Notes under the pieces: model-generated
Seen by the model: the letters and a program-made list of their open reading frames with translations, nothing else
What the model was told of the DNA's origin: nothing
The model's database searches: none
Assembly: GCF_023242475.1 (NCBI RefSeq)
Contig: NZ_JALJFG010000006.1
Coordinates: 1-64,000 of the forward strand
Length of the DNA: 64,000 nt
Origin: Pseudomonas sp. MWU15-20650
Lineage (GTDB): Bacteria; Pseudomonadota; Gammaproteobacteria; Pseudomonadales; Pseudomonadaceae
Direction: 5' to 3'
Translations under genes and position numbers: made by a program
Shown here: positions 6,408 through 15,894 of the stretch, piece after piece
How positions within the stretch are numbered: position 1 is the stretch's first letter
How the letters are laid out: the number at the start of each line of letters is the position of its first letter

Positions 6408-8705
6408 ATGATTCGCACGCTGCCCGCTCTTTTTGCCCTGCTGTTCGCCACGCCGTTGATGGCCGCGCCCGCCGGGCAACAAACGCTGTTCAACTTCGTC
6501 CGGCCTGCCGATGTAGTCAAGGTGGCGACCCAGGACGCCAGCCTGCCGCAATACAACGCCGAACAAACCGCCGAAGGCGAGGTGCTACGCCGTATCACGT
6601 TCAACCCGGCGGCCGAGCCAAGCCTGGTACTCAGCCCGCAAACCGGTGCATGGGATTGGTCGCAATCGAGTGCCATGAGCCTGCGTATCCAAAGCGCCAT
6701 GGACTGGGCACTGACGCTGTACGTCAAAGTGCAGAGTGCTGACGGCAAGGTCCTGGTCAGCCGTATCGATCTGCCGGCTGGCCCGGCCCAGACCCTGTTG
6801 ATTCCGCTGCAAGCCAATTCGCCGTTGAGCCAGGGCATGAAGGCCGGCCCGCCGATGCCGATGACCGTGGACGGTCAACGTGTGTTGCTGGCCAGCAGTG
6901 CTGGGGACATCGACCGCAGCCAGGTGGTGTCGGTGACCCTGTCGATGATCAAGCCCAACGCCGCCCAGAGCATTTTGCTGGAACGCTTTGGTGTGCAGGA
7001 CAGCGAGCCGGTGTTGAAAGCCGCCTACAGTGAACTGGTGGACGCTTATGGCCAGTCCACCCGTGCGCGCTGGCCGGAAAAGGTCAGCAGCGACGAGCAG
7101 CTCAAGGCATCCGCCGCCAAGGAGCAGCAACAACTCAAGGGCTGGTTGGCCGATCGCGACAAGTCCGCCTTGGACCAATACGGTGGCTGGAACAAAGGCC
7201 CTGCATTTGAGGCCAGTGGCTTTTTCCGCACAGAGAAGCGCGATGGACGCTGGTATCTGGTGACGCCGCAAGGCCATCCGTTTTATTCCCTGGGCGTCAA
7301 TACCGTTGCGCCGGATAACAACCAGACGTATGTGGCGGGCCGGGAGTGGATGTTTGCGGCGCTGCCCAAGGCCGGCGAACCTTTCGACAAATATTATGGC
7401 AGCGGCGATAACCGCACCGGCAACGGTGCGGGCGAAGGTCGCGGCTTTGGTGCCGGGCGTTGGTACGATTTCTATGGCGCCAACCTGCAGCGCACCTATG
7501 GCGGTGAGGGTTTTGATCAGAAGCGCTGGGTCAGCCACACCCTCGACCGCCTCCAGGCCTGGGGTTTCAATACCGTGGGCAACTGGAGCGATCCGGACCT
7601 GGCCACCGCCGACCGCGTGCCGTACACCTTGCCGCTGTCGATTGTGGGTGATTATGCGAGCATCAGTACCGGCACTGATTGGTGGGGCGGCATGCCCGAC
7701 CCGTTTGACCCGCGTTTCGCCATGGCCACTGAACGCGCGGTGGCCATCGCCGCCCGCGATCACCGTGATGACCCATGGTTGATCGGCTACTTTGCCGACA
7801 ACGAACTGGCCTGGGCGGGGCCTGGCGACGATGCAAAATCCCGTTACGCCCTGGCCTACGGCACCCTGCGCATGACCACCGACGTACCGGCCAAGCGCGC
7901 GTTCCTCAAGCAATTGCGTGACAAATACCGCAACGAAGAAGGTCTCTCGAAAGCCTGGGGTATTCACCTGGCGGGCTGGGAGTTGATGGAAGACCCAGGC
8001 TTCGAGCCGCCGATGCCGAGTCCTGAGCATCCGGAAATCGAAGCTGACTTCAAGTACTTCCAGAAGACCTTTGCCGACGCCTACTTCAAGACCATTGCCG
8101 ACTCACTCAAGTGGCACGCGCCGAACCAGTTGCTGCTGGGCGGTCGTTATGCGGTGAGCACCCCGGAAGCCGTGGCGTCGTGCGCACAGTATTGCGATGT
8201 GCTGAGCTTCAATATGTACACCCTCAAACCCCAGGACGGTTATGACTTTGCCGCCCTGCGTGCACTGGACAAGCCTGTGTTGATCACCGAATTCAACTTC
8301 GGCTCGACGGACCGGGGCCCGTTCTGGGGCGGCGTGACGCAGTTGGCCCGGGAAGAAGAGCGCGGTACTGCCTACGCAACGTTCCTCAAGCAGGCGATGG
8401 CCGAACCCTCGATTGTTGGCGTGCACTGGTTCCAGTACCTGGACCAGCCCGTGACCGGGCGTCTGCTGGATGGCGAAAACGGCCATTTCGGCCTCGTCGG
8501 TATCACCGATATACCGTTCCAGGGGTTTGTCGACAGCGTGCGTAAAAGCAACCTGGCGGCGGTCGATCAGTTGGGCAAGGAGGCGCAAAAAGCCAAGGCG
8601 GCCAGCGCTGCGCGCGACAGTGGGGGCGGTAAGCCGGGGCACGACGGCAAAGGCACGGGGCAGGGCGCCGGGCACGCCGGTGGGCACTCTGGAAATGGTC
8701 ATTGA
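6408..8705 (+). CDS. Agarase-like glycoside hydrolase (GH-A clan), secreted
   Basis: 765 residues. The ATG at 6408 follows GGGAGA and gives a signal peptide (IRTLPALFALLFATPLMAAPAG). An N-terminal jelly-roll-like carbohydrate-binding region (about residues 25-210) precedes a TIM-barrel catalytic domain of the beta-agarase (GH50-like) type. The acid/base is probably E466 in FADNELAWAG and the nucleophile E628 in LITEFNFGS. The tail (about the last 35 residues) is Gly/His/Lys-rich low complexity (GKPGHDGKGTGQGAGHAGGH). The natural substrate in a soil or plant pseudomonad is probably not agar; a related beta-linked galactan or an exopolysaccharide is possible. No polysaccharide-utilisation genes flank it. 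Confidence 0.8.
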   Translation: MIRTLPALFALLFATPLMAAPAGQQTLFNFVRPADVVKVATQDASLPQYNAEQTAEGEVLRRITFNPAAEPSLVLSPQTGAWDWSQSSAMSLRIQSAMDWALTLYVKVQSADGKVLVSRIDLPAGPAQTLLIPLQANSPLSQGMKAGPPMPMTVDGQRVLLASSAGDIDRSQVVSVTLSMIKPNAAQSILLERFGVQDSEPVLKAAYSELVDAYGQSTRARWPEKVSSDEQLKASAAKEQQQLKGWLADRDKSALDQYGGWNKGPAFEASGFFRTEKRDGRWYLVTPQGHPFYSLGVNTVAPDNNQTYVAGREWMFAALPKAGEPFDKYYGSGDNRTGNGAGEGRGFGAGRWYDFYGANLQRTYGGEGFDQKRWVSHTLDRLQAWGFNTVGNWSDPDLATADRVPYTLPLSIVGDYASISTGTDWWGGMPDPFDPRFAMATERAVAIAARDHRDDPWLIGYFADNELAWAGPGDDAKSRYALAYGTLRMTTDVPAKRAFLKQLRDKYRNEEGLSKAWGIHLAGWELMEDPGFEPPMPSPEHPEIEADFKYFQKTFADAYFKTIADSLKWHAPNQLLLGGRYAVSTPEAVASCAQYCDVLSFNMYTLKPQDGYDFAALRALDKPVLITEFNFGSTDRGPFWGGVTQLAREEERGTAYATFLKQAMAEPSIVGVHWFQYLDQPVTGRLLDGENGHFGLVGITDIPFQGFVDSVRKSNLAAVDQLGKEAQKAKAASAARDSGGGKPGHDGKGTGQGAGHAGGHSGNGH

Positions 8706-8787
8706 TTCATCGTTGACGGGTTCACAAAACTCACAATGACTGGAACAATGTCGGCCATTTCTTATAGTGTTTTCCAAGGCGGCTTAG

Positions 8788-9933
8788 GTGCAGATTCAGG
8801 GTCATTACGAGCTCCAGTTCGAAGCGGTACGCGAAGCCTTTGCCGCGTTGTTCGATGACCCCCAGGAACGTGGCGCCGCGCTGTGTATCCAGGTCGGCGG
8901 CGAAACCGTTGTCGACCTCTGGGCCGGCACCGCCGACAAGGACAGGGCCGAGGCTTGGCACAGCGACACCCTCGTCAACCTGTTCTCCTGTACCAAGACC
9001 TTTGCCGCCGTCGCGGCGCTGCAACTGGTGGCCGAGGGGAAGCTCAAACTGGACGCCCCCGTGGCCGATTACTGGCCGGAATTTGCGGCGGCGGGTAAAG
9101 AGGCGGTCACTCTGCGTCAATTGCTTTGCCATCAGGCCGGGTTGCCGGCGATCCGCCAGATGCTGCCTGCCGAAGCCTTGTACGACTGGCCATTGATGGT
9201 CGATACCCTGGCGGCCGAGGCCCCATGGTGGACGCCGGGTGAGGGCCATGGTTACGAGGCGATTACCTACGGCTGGCTGGTGGGCGAATTGCTGCGTCGT
9301 GCCGACGGGCGTGGGCCCGGGGACTCCATTGTGGCGCGCGTGGCGCGGCCATTGGGGCTGGACTTCCATGTGGGCCTGGCAGACGAAGAGTTTTATCGTG
9401 TCGCGCATGTAGCCCGCAGCAAAGGCAACATGGGCGACGAGGCGGCACAAAGATTACTTCAAGTAATGATGCGCGAACCTACGGCGATGACAACCCGTGC
9501 TTTTGCCAATCCACCGTCTATTCTGACCAGTACTAATAAGCCTGAGTGGCGACGCATGCAGCAGCCGGCGGCAAATGGTCACGGTAATGCCCGTAGCCTG
9601 GCCGGGTTTTATAGCGGCTTGTTGGACGGTAGTTTGCTGGAAAGCGACATGCTCGAACAATTGACCCGTGAGCACAGTATCGGGCCGGATAAAACCTTAT
9701 TGACCCAAACCCGATTCGGCCTGGGCTGCATGTTGGACCAGCCACAATTGCCCAACGCCACGTTCGGCCTTGGCCCACGTGCATTTGGGCATCCCGGGGC
9801 AGGGGGATCGGTAGGGTTTGCCGACCCGGAACATGATGTAGCTTTCGGTTTCGTGACTAATACACTGGGTCCGTACGTACTTATGGACCCGCGTGCGCAG
9901 AAGTTGGTCGGAATATTGGCCGGTTGTCTGTAA
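8788..9933 (+). CDS. Beta-lactamase-fold serine hydrolase (EstB-like)
   Basis: 381 residues with a GTG start preceded by AAGG; no ATG fits the N-terminus. It belongs to the class C beta-lactamase/penicillin-binding superfamily. The catalytic S67-x-x-K70 lies in LFSCTKTF, the Tyr motif is probably GYEAITYGWL, and the third motif region is FGHPGAGGSVGFADP. Such proteins act as esterases (EstB family), peptidases or lactonases. There is no signal peptide (MQIQGHYELQF), which argues for a cytosolic esterase rather than a periplasmic beta-lactamase. It follows the agarase-like gene by 82 bp on the same strand. Substrate unknown. Confidence 0.88.
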   Translation: MQIQGHYELQFEAVREAFAALFDDPQERGAALCIQVGGETVVDLWAGTADKDRAEAWHSDTLVNLFSCTKTFAAVAALQLVAEGKLKLDAPVADYWPEFAAAGKEAVTLRQLLCHQAGLPAIRQMLPAEALYDWPLMVDTLAAEAPWWTPGEGHGYEAITYGWLVGELLRRADGRGPGDSIVARVARPLGLDFHVGLADEEFYRVAHVARSKGNMGDEAAQRLLQVMMREPTAMTTRAFANPPSILTSTNKPEWRRMQQPAANGHGNARSLAGFYSGLLDGSLLESDMLEQLTREHSIGPDKTLLTQTRFGLGCMLDQPQLPNATFGLGPRAFGHPGAGGSVGFADPEHDVAFGFVTNTLGPYVLMDPRAQKLVGILAGCL

Positions 9934-10076
9934 ACCTCTTGCTGTTTCACAATTTTTTGTTACAAAGGCAAGTATAAAAAGACGCTGAACGAAATGATGT
10001 AACTTTAATGTTCTTTAAGCGTCTGTTTAACGGGTCATGCAGACCCCCTGGTTTTTTCTCATTTTGTGGATATCTC

Positions 10077-11213
10077 ATGTTATCGAACAAGTCCTTGGCA
10101 CTGGCGCTGTGCCTCACTATTACTGGCTGCGCACAAACTCCACAAAATGATGCCGAGGGTGGGCATTGGTGGTCATTTGGATCTGATAAGTCGGCTGCCA
10201 AGGACGCAGTGACCCAAACCGACGCCAAGCCCGCCGCGGGTGCCAAACCTGCTGCCCCTGCCGCAGCAGCGGCTCCAGCGCCTGCCGCCGCAGCCCCGGT
10301 AGCCAAGGCAGACACCGGCTCGAGCTGGTGGCCGTTCTCTACCAAGAGTGCCGACGAAAAGGCGGCTGATGCCAAGGCCGACTTGAAAGCCGACCTCAAG
10401 GCGGCTGACCCGGCGACCCCGGCAGTCGCGAAGACCGACACCGAAGCCAAATGGTGGTGGCCGTTCGAAAGCAAGCCAAAACCACTGGCCAAGGTTGACG
10501 TGACCAATGTGCCGATGCCGGATCCGAAAATCACCCAAGCCTGGCTGGATGACTATGAGCCGCGCCTGCGCGCTGCCATCAAGGACAGCAACCTGCAGTT
10601 GGAGCGTCGCGAGAACGTACTGGTCGTGATCGCCCCGGTCGATGGTTCCTACAACCCGAAACGCCCGGCAATGTTGCTGCCGGTGACCCTGGGTCCATTC
10701 ACACGTGTTGCCAAGGCTGTTGAAGGTGACCCGAAGACTGCCGTGCTGGTACTCGGCCACGTCGACACCAATGGCGCCGAGCCTGCAAGCCAGGCCCTGA
10801 CCAAGGAACGTGCACAATCCATTGCGTCGATTTTCAGCCTCAGCGGCTTGAAGCAGGATCGCTTGATGCTGCGTGGCATGGGCGACCTGATGCCGCGCGC
10901 CGCCAACGACAGCAACCAAGGGCGTGCGCTGAACCGTCGCATGGAAATCCTGTTCACTCAGCGTACAACTATGTTGGCGTTGCTGAACAAGTACAACTCG
11001 GGCAAGCCGCCGGTTGCCGAGATGGTCGCTGTGCAGACCGCACCCGCACCGGTCCCGGCACCGGCTGCGAAAAAAGCGACCGCTGCGAAAAAGGCACCGG
11101 CCAAGAAAGCCGCCGCCAAGCCCGCTGCCAAAAAAGCTGCTGCCAAGCCTGCGGCGAAGAAACCCGCACCGAAGGCCGACGCCCCAGCTGCGAACGAACA
11201 GGCGAAAAACTGA
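10077..11213 (+). CDS. OmpA family lipoprotein with WW-P-F repeats and a Lys/Ala tail
   Basis: 378 residues from the ATG at 10077, which gives a lipoprotein signal (MLSNKSLALALCLTITGC, Cys18). Three Trp-rich repeats follow (HWWSFGSDKSAAK, SWWPFSTKSADEK, KWWWPFESKPKP), separated by Ala/Pro/Lys linkers. An OmpA-like peptidoglycan-binding domain comes next (VLGHVDTNGAEPASQALTKERAQSI ... GRALNRRMEILF). The last 50-60 residues are histone H1/AlgP-like (AAKKA/PAKKA repeats). The long Ala/Pro linkers look suited to spanning the periplasm. pdxH follows 27 bp downstream on the same strand. I do not know the role of the Trp repeats or of a DNA-binding-like tail on an envelope lipoprotein. Confidence 0.85.
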   Translation: MLSNKSLALALCLTITGCAQTPQNDAEGGHWWSFGSDKSAAKDAVTQTDAKPAAGAKPAAPAAAAAPAPAAAAPVAKADTGSSWWPFSTKSADEKAADAKADLKADLKAADPATPAVAKTDTEAKWWWPFESKPKPLAKVDVTNVPMPDPKITQAWLDDYEPRLRAAIKDSNLQLERRENVLVVIAPVDGSYNPKRPAMLLPVTLGPFTRVAKAVEGDPKTAVLVLGHVDTNGAEPASQALTKERAQSIASIFSLSGLKQDRLMLRGMGDLMPRAANDSNQGRALNRRMEILFTQRTTMLALLNKYNSGKPPVAEMVAVQTAPAPVPAPAAKKATAAKKAPAKKAAAKPAAKKAAAKPAAKKPAPKADAPAANEQAKN

Positions 11214-11240
11214 TCCGTTGAACCAGAAGGATAAAGCCGC

Positions 11241-11888
11241 ATGACCCAGGCACTGGCCGATATGCGCCGTGACTACACACGGGACGGTTTGAGCGAGGCC
11301 CAGGCCCCGGACGAACCGTTTGCCTTGTTCCACCAATGGTTTGGCGATGCGGTGAAAACCGAGCAGCCACCGGTGGAGGCCAATGCCATGACCCTGGCCA
11401 CGGTCGACCAGGACGGTCGCCCGCACTGTCGCATCCTGCTGCTCAAGGGCCTGGATGCACAGGGCTTTACCTTCTTTACCAACTATCAGAGCGCCAAGGG
11501 TGAGCAACTCGCGGCGCGACCGTTCGCGGCCATGACCTTCTTCTGGCCGACCCTGGAGCGCCAGGTACGCGTTGAAGGACGAGTGGTCAAGGTCACGCCT
11601 GAAGAGTCGGATGCCTATTACCAGGTCCGCCCTTTGGGCAGCCGCCTAGGCGCCTGGGCATCCCCGCAAAGCCAGGTCATTCGCGATCGAGAAGAGTTGC
11701 AGGATCTGCTCAAGGCGACAGAACAGCGTTTCAGCGACACCCAACCCGATTGCCCCGAGCATTGGGGCGGCTATCGTTTGCTGCCCGAGCGCATCGAGTT
11801 CTGGCAAGGCCGCGCCAGCCGCCTGCATGATCGCCTGAACTACCGCCTGCAAGCGGGCCAATGGGTCCGTGAACGCCTGGCGCCTTGA
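11241..11888 (+). CDS. pdxH: Pyridoxamine 5'-phosphate oxidase
   Basis: 215 residues, the standard length. An FMN enzyme that oxidises pyridoxamine/pyridoxine 5'-phosphate to PLP with O2, the last step of PLP synthesis and salvage. Visible family segments: [25 protein letters not shown], the [14 protein letters not shown] region (FMN phosphate contact), [14 protein letters not shown], and the C-terminal signature [16 protein letters not shown], which contacts the PLP phosphate. The start follows AGAAGGAT. It is probably cotranscribed with the upstream OmpA-lipoprotein gene, and a very strong hairpin lies 34 bp after the stop. Confidence 0.97.
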   Translation: MTQALADMRRDYTRDGLSEAQAPDEPFALFHQWFGDAVKTEQPPVEANAMTLATVDQDGRPHCRILLLKGLDAQGFTFFTNYQSAKGEQLAARPFAAMTFFWPTLERQVRVEGRVVKVTPEESDAYYQVRPLGSRLGAWASPQSQVIRDREELQDLLKATEQRFSDTQPDCPEHWGGYRLLPERIEFWQGRASRLHDRLNYRLQAGQWVRERLAP

Positions 11889-11922
11889 GCGTCTCCTTCG
11901 TCATTTCGCCTCAATAGTGCAG

Positions 11923-11963
11923 CACACGCGTGAAGTCTCCTGAAGGGAGACTTCACGCGTGTG
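11923..11963 (+). terminator. Perfect 18-bp hairpin after pdxH
   Basis: CACACGCGTGAAGTCTCC, loop TGAAG, then the exact reverse complement at 11946-11963. It is unusually long and perfect. No U run follows (CGACTAC), so it may act as an mRNA-stabilising or bidirectional stop structure rather than a classical terminator. Confidence 0.65.
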
Positions 11964-12145
11964 CGACTACAATGATGAACGCTTCCATGGCATGCTTGGG
12001 AACACGTTGAGTGCTACCGTTCGTCGATTTTTCTGGTACTGGCAGTCTGTACTAGGGCTGAATGAAAGCACTTTTCTGCCGGGCTTGCCGTGACAGGCGC
12101 CAAGTCGCAGCGTTTAATGAATATCTGTCCTTTGGAGTTGATGCT

Positions 12146-12610
12146 ATGCGTAAGTCCGTTTTACTAGTTGCCTGCTTTACCACCCTGTCATTGTTGTTGG
12201 GTGGCTGCGCCTCGAGTCTGACCGGCGACTCGTACTCTCGTGACGAGGCGCGTCGTGTACAGACCGTTCGCATGGGCACCATCGAATCCCTGCGTCCAGT
12301 GAAAATCGAAGGCACCAAGACCCCAATCGGCAGCGTTGCCGGTGCAGTGGTTGGCGGCGTTGGTGGCAGCGCAATCGGTGGTGGTCGTGGCAGTATCGTG
12401 ACTGGCGTTATCGGTGCTGTGGCCGGTGGCCTGCTGGGTTCCGCTGCTGAAGAGGGCCTGACCCGCACCCAGGGCGTTGAAATTACCGTTCGCGAAGATG
12501 ATGGCAGCATGCGCGCCTATGTTCAGGCCGTGGATGCAAACGAAGTCTTCCGCATTGGCGACCGTGTACGCATCATGACCGTCAACGGCACCAGCCGCGT
12601 TACACGTTAA
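12146..12610 (+). CDS. Glycine-zipper outer-membrane lipoprotein (SlyB/Pcp-like)
   Basis: 154 residues. The ATG at 12146 follows GGAG and opens a lipoprotein signal (MRKSVLLVACFTTLSLLLGGC). The core is a glycine-zipper two-helix segment (VAGAVVGGVGGSAIGGGRGSIV / IGAVAGGLLGSAAEEGLT), then a small beta domain (VEITVREDDGSMRAYVQAVD ... FRIGDRVRIM). This is the SlyB/PcpA architecture, outer-membrane lipoproteins that stabilise the membrane under cation stress. It is monocistronic with a strong terminator. No PhoP-type box was recognised upstream. The upstream in-frame extension from 12062 has no ribosome site and was not used. Confidence 0.88.
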   Translation: MRKSVLLVACFTTLSLLLGGCASSLTGDSYSRDEARRVQTVRMGTIESLRPVKIEGTKTPIGSVAGAVVGGVGGSAIGGGRGSIVTGVIGAVAGGLLGSAAEEGLTRTQGVEITVREDDGSMRAYVQAVDANEVFRIGDRVRIMTVNGTSRVTR

Positions 12611-12630
12611 GCGTCGGTTGTAGAAACACA

Positions 12631-12660
12631 AAACCCCAACCGGGTAACCGGTTGGGGTTT
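12631..12660. terminator. Bidirectional terminator (glycine-zipper gene / MCP)
   Basis: AAACCCCAACCGG-GTAA-CCGGTTGGGGTTT with T and A runs on both sides, between the convergent glycine-zipper gene and chemoreceptor gene. Confidence 0.9.
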
Positions 12661-12679
12661 TTGTTTTCTAGGGGGCAGC

Positions 12680-14302
12680 TCAAACCTGAAAGTGCTTCAC
12701 CATCGTGTTCAACTCATGCGCCAGGCTTGCCAGGGATTGCGAGGCCGCTGTGGTTTGGGTTGACCCTTCGGCGGACTGAATCGACAGTTGCTGAATGTTC
12801 AGCAAGTTGCGGTCGACCGCCCGGGCCACGTCAGCTTGCTCCGCCGCTGCTGTGGTAATCACCAGGTTGCGGTCGTTGATCTCATCATTCGCAGCCAGAA
12901 TATCCGCCAGCGCCTTTTGTGCCAGCCCGGCCAGCTCCAGGGTTTGCTGGGTCATGGTGCTGCTGTCGAGCATGGTGTGGACGGTACTGGCGGTGTTGGT
13001 CTGAATGCTGCCAATCATCTGTTCGATTTCTTGAGTCGATTGGGCGGTGCGATGGGCCAGGGCGCGGACTTCGTCGGCGACCACCGCAAAACCACGGCCT
13101 GCATCACCGGCGCGGGCGGCTTCGATGGCGGCGTTCAGTGCCAGCAGATTGGTTTGCTCGGCAATATTGCGGATAACATCGAGTACCTTGCCGATACCCT
13201 TGGCTTGTTCGGCGAGGCCACCCACTTGCTCGGAGCTGACCTCAACGCCGCGGGTCAGGGCCTGGATGGCATTGAGCGCCTCGACCATGCGCTGCTGGCC
13301 TTTCAAGGCAATGCTGCGTGACTCCTGGGAAAGGTCGGAGGTCGATGCCGCATTGCGCGCGACTTCTTCAATCGCCGTGGTCATCTCGGTAACGGCGGTG
13401 GCCGCTTGCTCGATTTCTCCATGCTGTTGTTGCAGGTCCCGGCTGCCCTCGGCGGTGACCGCGTTCAGTTCTTCGGCCGCTGCGGCCAGTTGGCTGGAGG
13501 AACCGGTTATTTGCCGCAGGGTCTGTACCAGGTTGTCACGCATGGTTTCTTGCGCCCTGAGCAGGCGTGTGGCTTCGTCGTTGCCGGTAGGTATGATGGG
13601 CTGGGTGAGATCGCCGCTGGCAATGGTTTCGGCAATATGGACCGCTTCAATGATCGGACCGGTAATGCTGCGGGTCAGTAGCCAGGCAACCAGGACCGTG
13701 CCGGCACTCACCAGCAGAATGACGATCGCGATACCGCTTACGGCATGTTGGTAAGCCCCCACAGACGTCAGGCCGGCCTGTTCTGCGCCTTTGTTGGCGA
13801 GGTCGATCAGTTGGTCGAAGTTCTTGGTCATCTTCTCGTAACTTTCTCGGATACTGTTGAGAAAGTCGCGAGCACCGGCCTTATCCCCTGAGCGCGAGCG
13901 CTTGAGCATTTCGGTGTGGTTATTGGCGTAGGCATCAAGGCTTTGGTTGAAGACCTCAAGCCGTGATTTTTCCTCTGGGGTGCGCAGCAGCCCCGCATAT
14001 TGAGTCAACTGCTCCTTGACGCTTTTCAGGCGGCCTGCGGATTTGTCTTCGTAGGTCTGCATATCTGCGTCGCTGGAGGACAGGATGTGCGCCATTTCCC
14101 CCAGGCGAAAGCGGTCGAGCGAAGCATTCGCCAAAGCCAGGAGCCTGACGCGTTGCATCCAGTTGTTCTGAATGTCGGCGGCCTGGGACTGGACTTCGCC
14201 AATTTGCTTCAGGGCGAACAAACCGAGAAACACACTCAGCGACGCAATAGCTGCAAAGCCGATGAAGGCTCTGGCAGCGATTCTTATATTTCTCAGAAAC
14301 AT
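12680..14302 (-). CDS. Methyl-accepting chemotaxis protein
   Basis: 540 residues from the ATG at 14302; the longer frame adds a Pro-rich lead that spoils the first membrane helix. Order: TM1 (about 10-31), a periplasmic four-helix-bundle sensor of about 155 residues ([20 protein letters not shown] ...), TM2 (about 187-210, [16 protein letters not shown]), HAMP ([20 protein letters not shown]), and a long cytoplasmic signalling coiled coil with the conserved hairpin tip ([35 protein letters not shown]). It feeds CheA/CheW. There is no CheB/R pentapeptide at the C-terminus (ends VKHFQV). The ligand cannot be read from the sequence. It is monocistronic and convergent with the lipoprotein gene. 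Confidence 0.95.
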   Translation of the reverse strand: MFLRNIRIAARAFIGFAAIASLSVFLGLFALKQIGEVQSQAADIQNNWMQRVRLLALANASLDRFRLGEMAHILSSSDADMQTYEDKSAGRLKSVKEQLTQYAGLLRTPEEKSRLEVFNQSLDAYANNHTEMLKRSRSGDKAGARDFLNSIRESYEKMTKNFDQLIDLANKGAEQAGLTSVGAYQHAVSGIAIVILLVSAGTVLVAWLLTRSITGPIIEAVHIAETIASGDLTQPIIPTGNDEATRLLRAQETMRDNLVQTLRQITGSSSQLAAAAEELNAVTAEGSRDLQQQHGEIEQAATAVTEMTTAIEEVARNAASTSDLSQESRSIALKGQQRMVEALNAIQALTRGVEVSSEQVGGLAEQAKGIGKVLDVIRNIAEQTNLLALNAAIEAARAGDAGRGFAVVADEVRALAHRTAQSTQEIEQMIGSIQTNTASTVHTMLDSSTMTQQTLELAGLAQKALADILAANDEINDRNLVITTAAAEQADVARAVDRNLLNIQQLSIQSAEGSTQTTAASQSLASLAHELNTMVKHFQV

Positions 14303-14449
14303 GGGTTTTTCGCTCGGGCTGAAAATGCATGGGGGAGCAGGGGCGGGCGGGAGTCCCAAGCCGAGACAATCGGATCGCCACACTCTCTAGTCGGCGCAAA
14401 ACGGAAAGTCTTTAGGGGGGAGGGCCGACGGATGGTGGCGAAAAAAGAA

Positions 14450-14479
14450 AACCCCCAACCGGTGACCCGGTTGGGGGTT
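14450..14479 (-). terminator. nhaA terminator
   Basis: AACCCCCAACCGG-TGAC-CCGGTTGGGGGTT. On the minus strand it is followed by TTCTTTTTT, about 22 bases after the nhaA stop. Confidence 0.88.
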
Positions 14480-14501
14480 CTTGTGGCGCTTTTCAGGGGG
14501 C

Positions 14502-15677
14502 TCAGGCTTTCTTGCGACTCGCCATGGCGGTCACCGCGTAACCAATGCAGGCCGCCAGGATCGACCCGGTCAGAATCCCCATGCGGTCCTCGCCGGCGAA
14601 CTCGCTGGCGCCCGGCACGAACGCCAGGGAGCCGACGAACAGGCTCATGGTGAAGCCGATACCGCACAGGATCGCCACGCCGAGCACCTGGCCCCAGTTG
14701 GCGCCGCTGGGCAGTGAGGCGATGCCGGTCTTGATGGCGAGCCAGGTGAGGCCGAATACGCCGACCGTCTTGCCGATCAACAGGCCCGCAGCGATCCCCA
14801 TGGGCACGTGGTGGGTGAAACTGTCCAGGCTGACGCCAGTGAGGGACACCCCGGCATTGGCGAACGCAAACAGTGGCAGGATGGCGTAGGCCACCCACGG
14901 GTGCAGGGCGTGCTCCAGGGTCAGCAACGGTGACGTTTCGGCATTCTTGGTGCGCAGTGGGATGCAGAACGCCAGGGTCACGCCGGCCAGGGTGGCATGC
15001 ACACCACTCTTGAGCACGCACACCCACAGGATCAGGCCGATGATCAGGTACGGCCCAAGCTTGATCACGCCCAGGCGGTTCATCGCGATCAGGGCAACCA
15101 GGCAAGCTCCTGCCCCTGCCAGTGACGCGCCGGACAAGTCAGCGGAATAGAACAGCGCAATGACGATGATGGCACCCAGGTCGTCAATGATTGCCAAGGT
15201 CATCAGAAACAGTTTCAGCGACACGGGCACGCGTTTGCCCAGCAAGGCCAGCACGCCCAGCGCGAACGCGATATCCGTGGCCATGGGAATGGCCCAGCCG
15301 GCGAGGGCGGCGGGGTTGTCCTTGTTCAGCGCCCAGTAGATCAGCGCGGGCACCACCATGCCGCCGATGGCTGCGGCCCCCGGCAGTACGACTTGGGAAG
15401 GCTTGGACAGGTGCCCGTCGAGGAGCTCGCGCTTGACCTCCAGGCCGATCAGCAGGAAGAACAGGGCCATCAGGCCGTCGTTGATCCACAGCAGCGCGGG
15501 TTTGGCGATTTTCAGCGCGCCAACCTGGGCGACTACCGGCGTCTCGAGAAAGGCGTTGTACAGGTGCGACAACGGTGAGTTGTTGATGATCAGCGCCAAG
15601 GCGGCAGCGGCGATCAGCAACAGGCCGCTGGCGGCTTCCAGCTGGAAGAAACGGGTGAAAGTGCTACGCAGAGGCAA
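14502..15677 (-). CDS. nhaA: Na+/H+ antiporter NhaA
   Basis: 391 residues, the E. coli-like length, with about 12 membrane helices. It exchanges two protons inward for one sodium ion outward and supports growth at high salt or alkaline pH. Family segments visible: [62 protein letters not shown], and the paired aspartates in [18 protein letters not shown] (equivalents of the essential Asp163/Asp164). The start at 15677 follows GGAGAG. It is a single-gene unit with its own terminator. No NhaR-type regulator is adjacent. Confidence 0.97.
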   Translation of the reverse strand: MPLRSTFTRFFQLEAASGLLLIAAAALALIINNSPLSHLYNAFLETPVVAQVGALKIAKPALLWINDGLMALFFLLIGLEVKRELLDGHLSKPSQVVLPGAAAIGGMVVPALIYWALNKDNPAALAGWAIPMATDIAFALGVLALLGKRVPVSLKLFLMTLAIIDDLGAIIVIALFYSADLSGASLAGAGACLVALIAMNRLGVIKLGPYLIIGLILWVCVLKSGVHATLAGVTLAFCIPLRTKNAETSPLLTLEHALHPWVAYAILPLFAFANAGVSLTGVSLDSFTHHVPMGIAAGLLIGKTVGVFGLTWLAIKTGIASLPSGANWGQVLGVAILCGIGFTMSLFVGSLAFVPGASEFAGEDRMGILTGSILAACIGYAVTAMASRKKA

Positions 15678-15894
15678 GGGATGCTCTCCAATTGAGGTTC
15701 AATAGGCAGGTACCCTAACCCGTACCGTTAGTTGTTAAAACAAAAGTTATATTCTTATTTGTTATAAGTGATGAGCAGAGTCGCCGTTGCGTTAAAGGCT
15801 AGCAATTGTGTGTCTAATTGAGACGTCACTGTATCTGTGTGCAGTGTAGGAAACCCCCTAAGATTGGGGCTGAAATCTTTTAGAGACGCACCTA
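15678..15894. other. Divergent nhaA / PLP-enzyme intergenic region
   Basis: 217 bp with an AT-rich island at 15735-15772 (TTAAAACAAAAGTTATATTC, then TTATTTGTTATAAG). It must hold both promoters. The TTAT...ATAA pattern would suit a LysR-type (for example CysB) site, but no firm assignment is possible. Confidence 0.35.
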
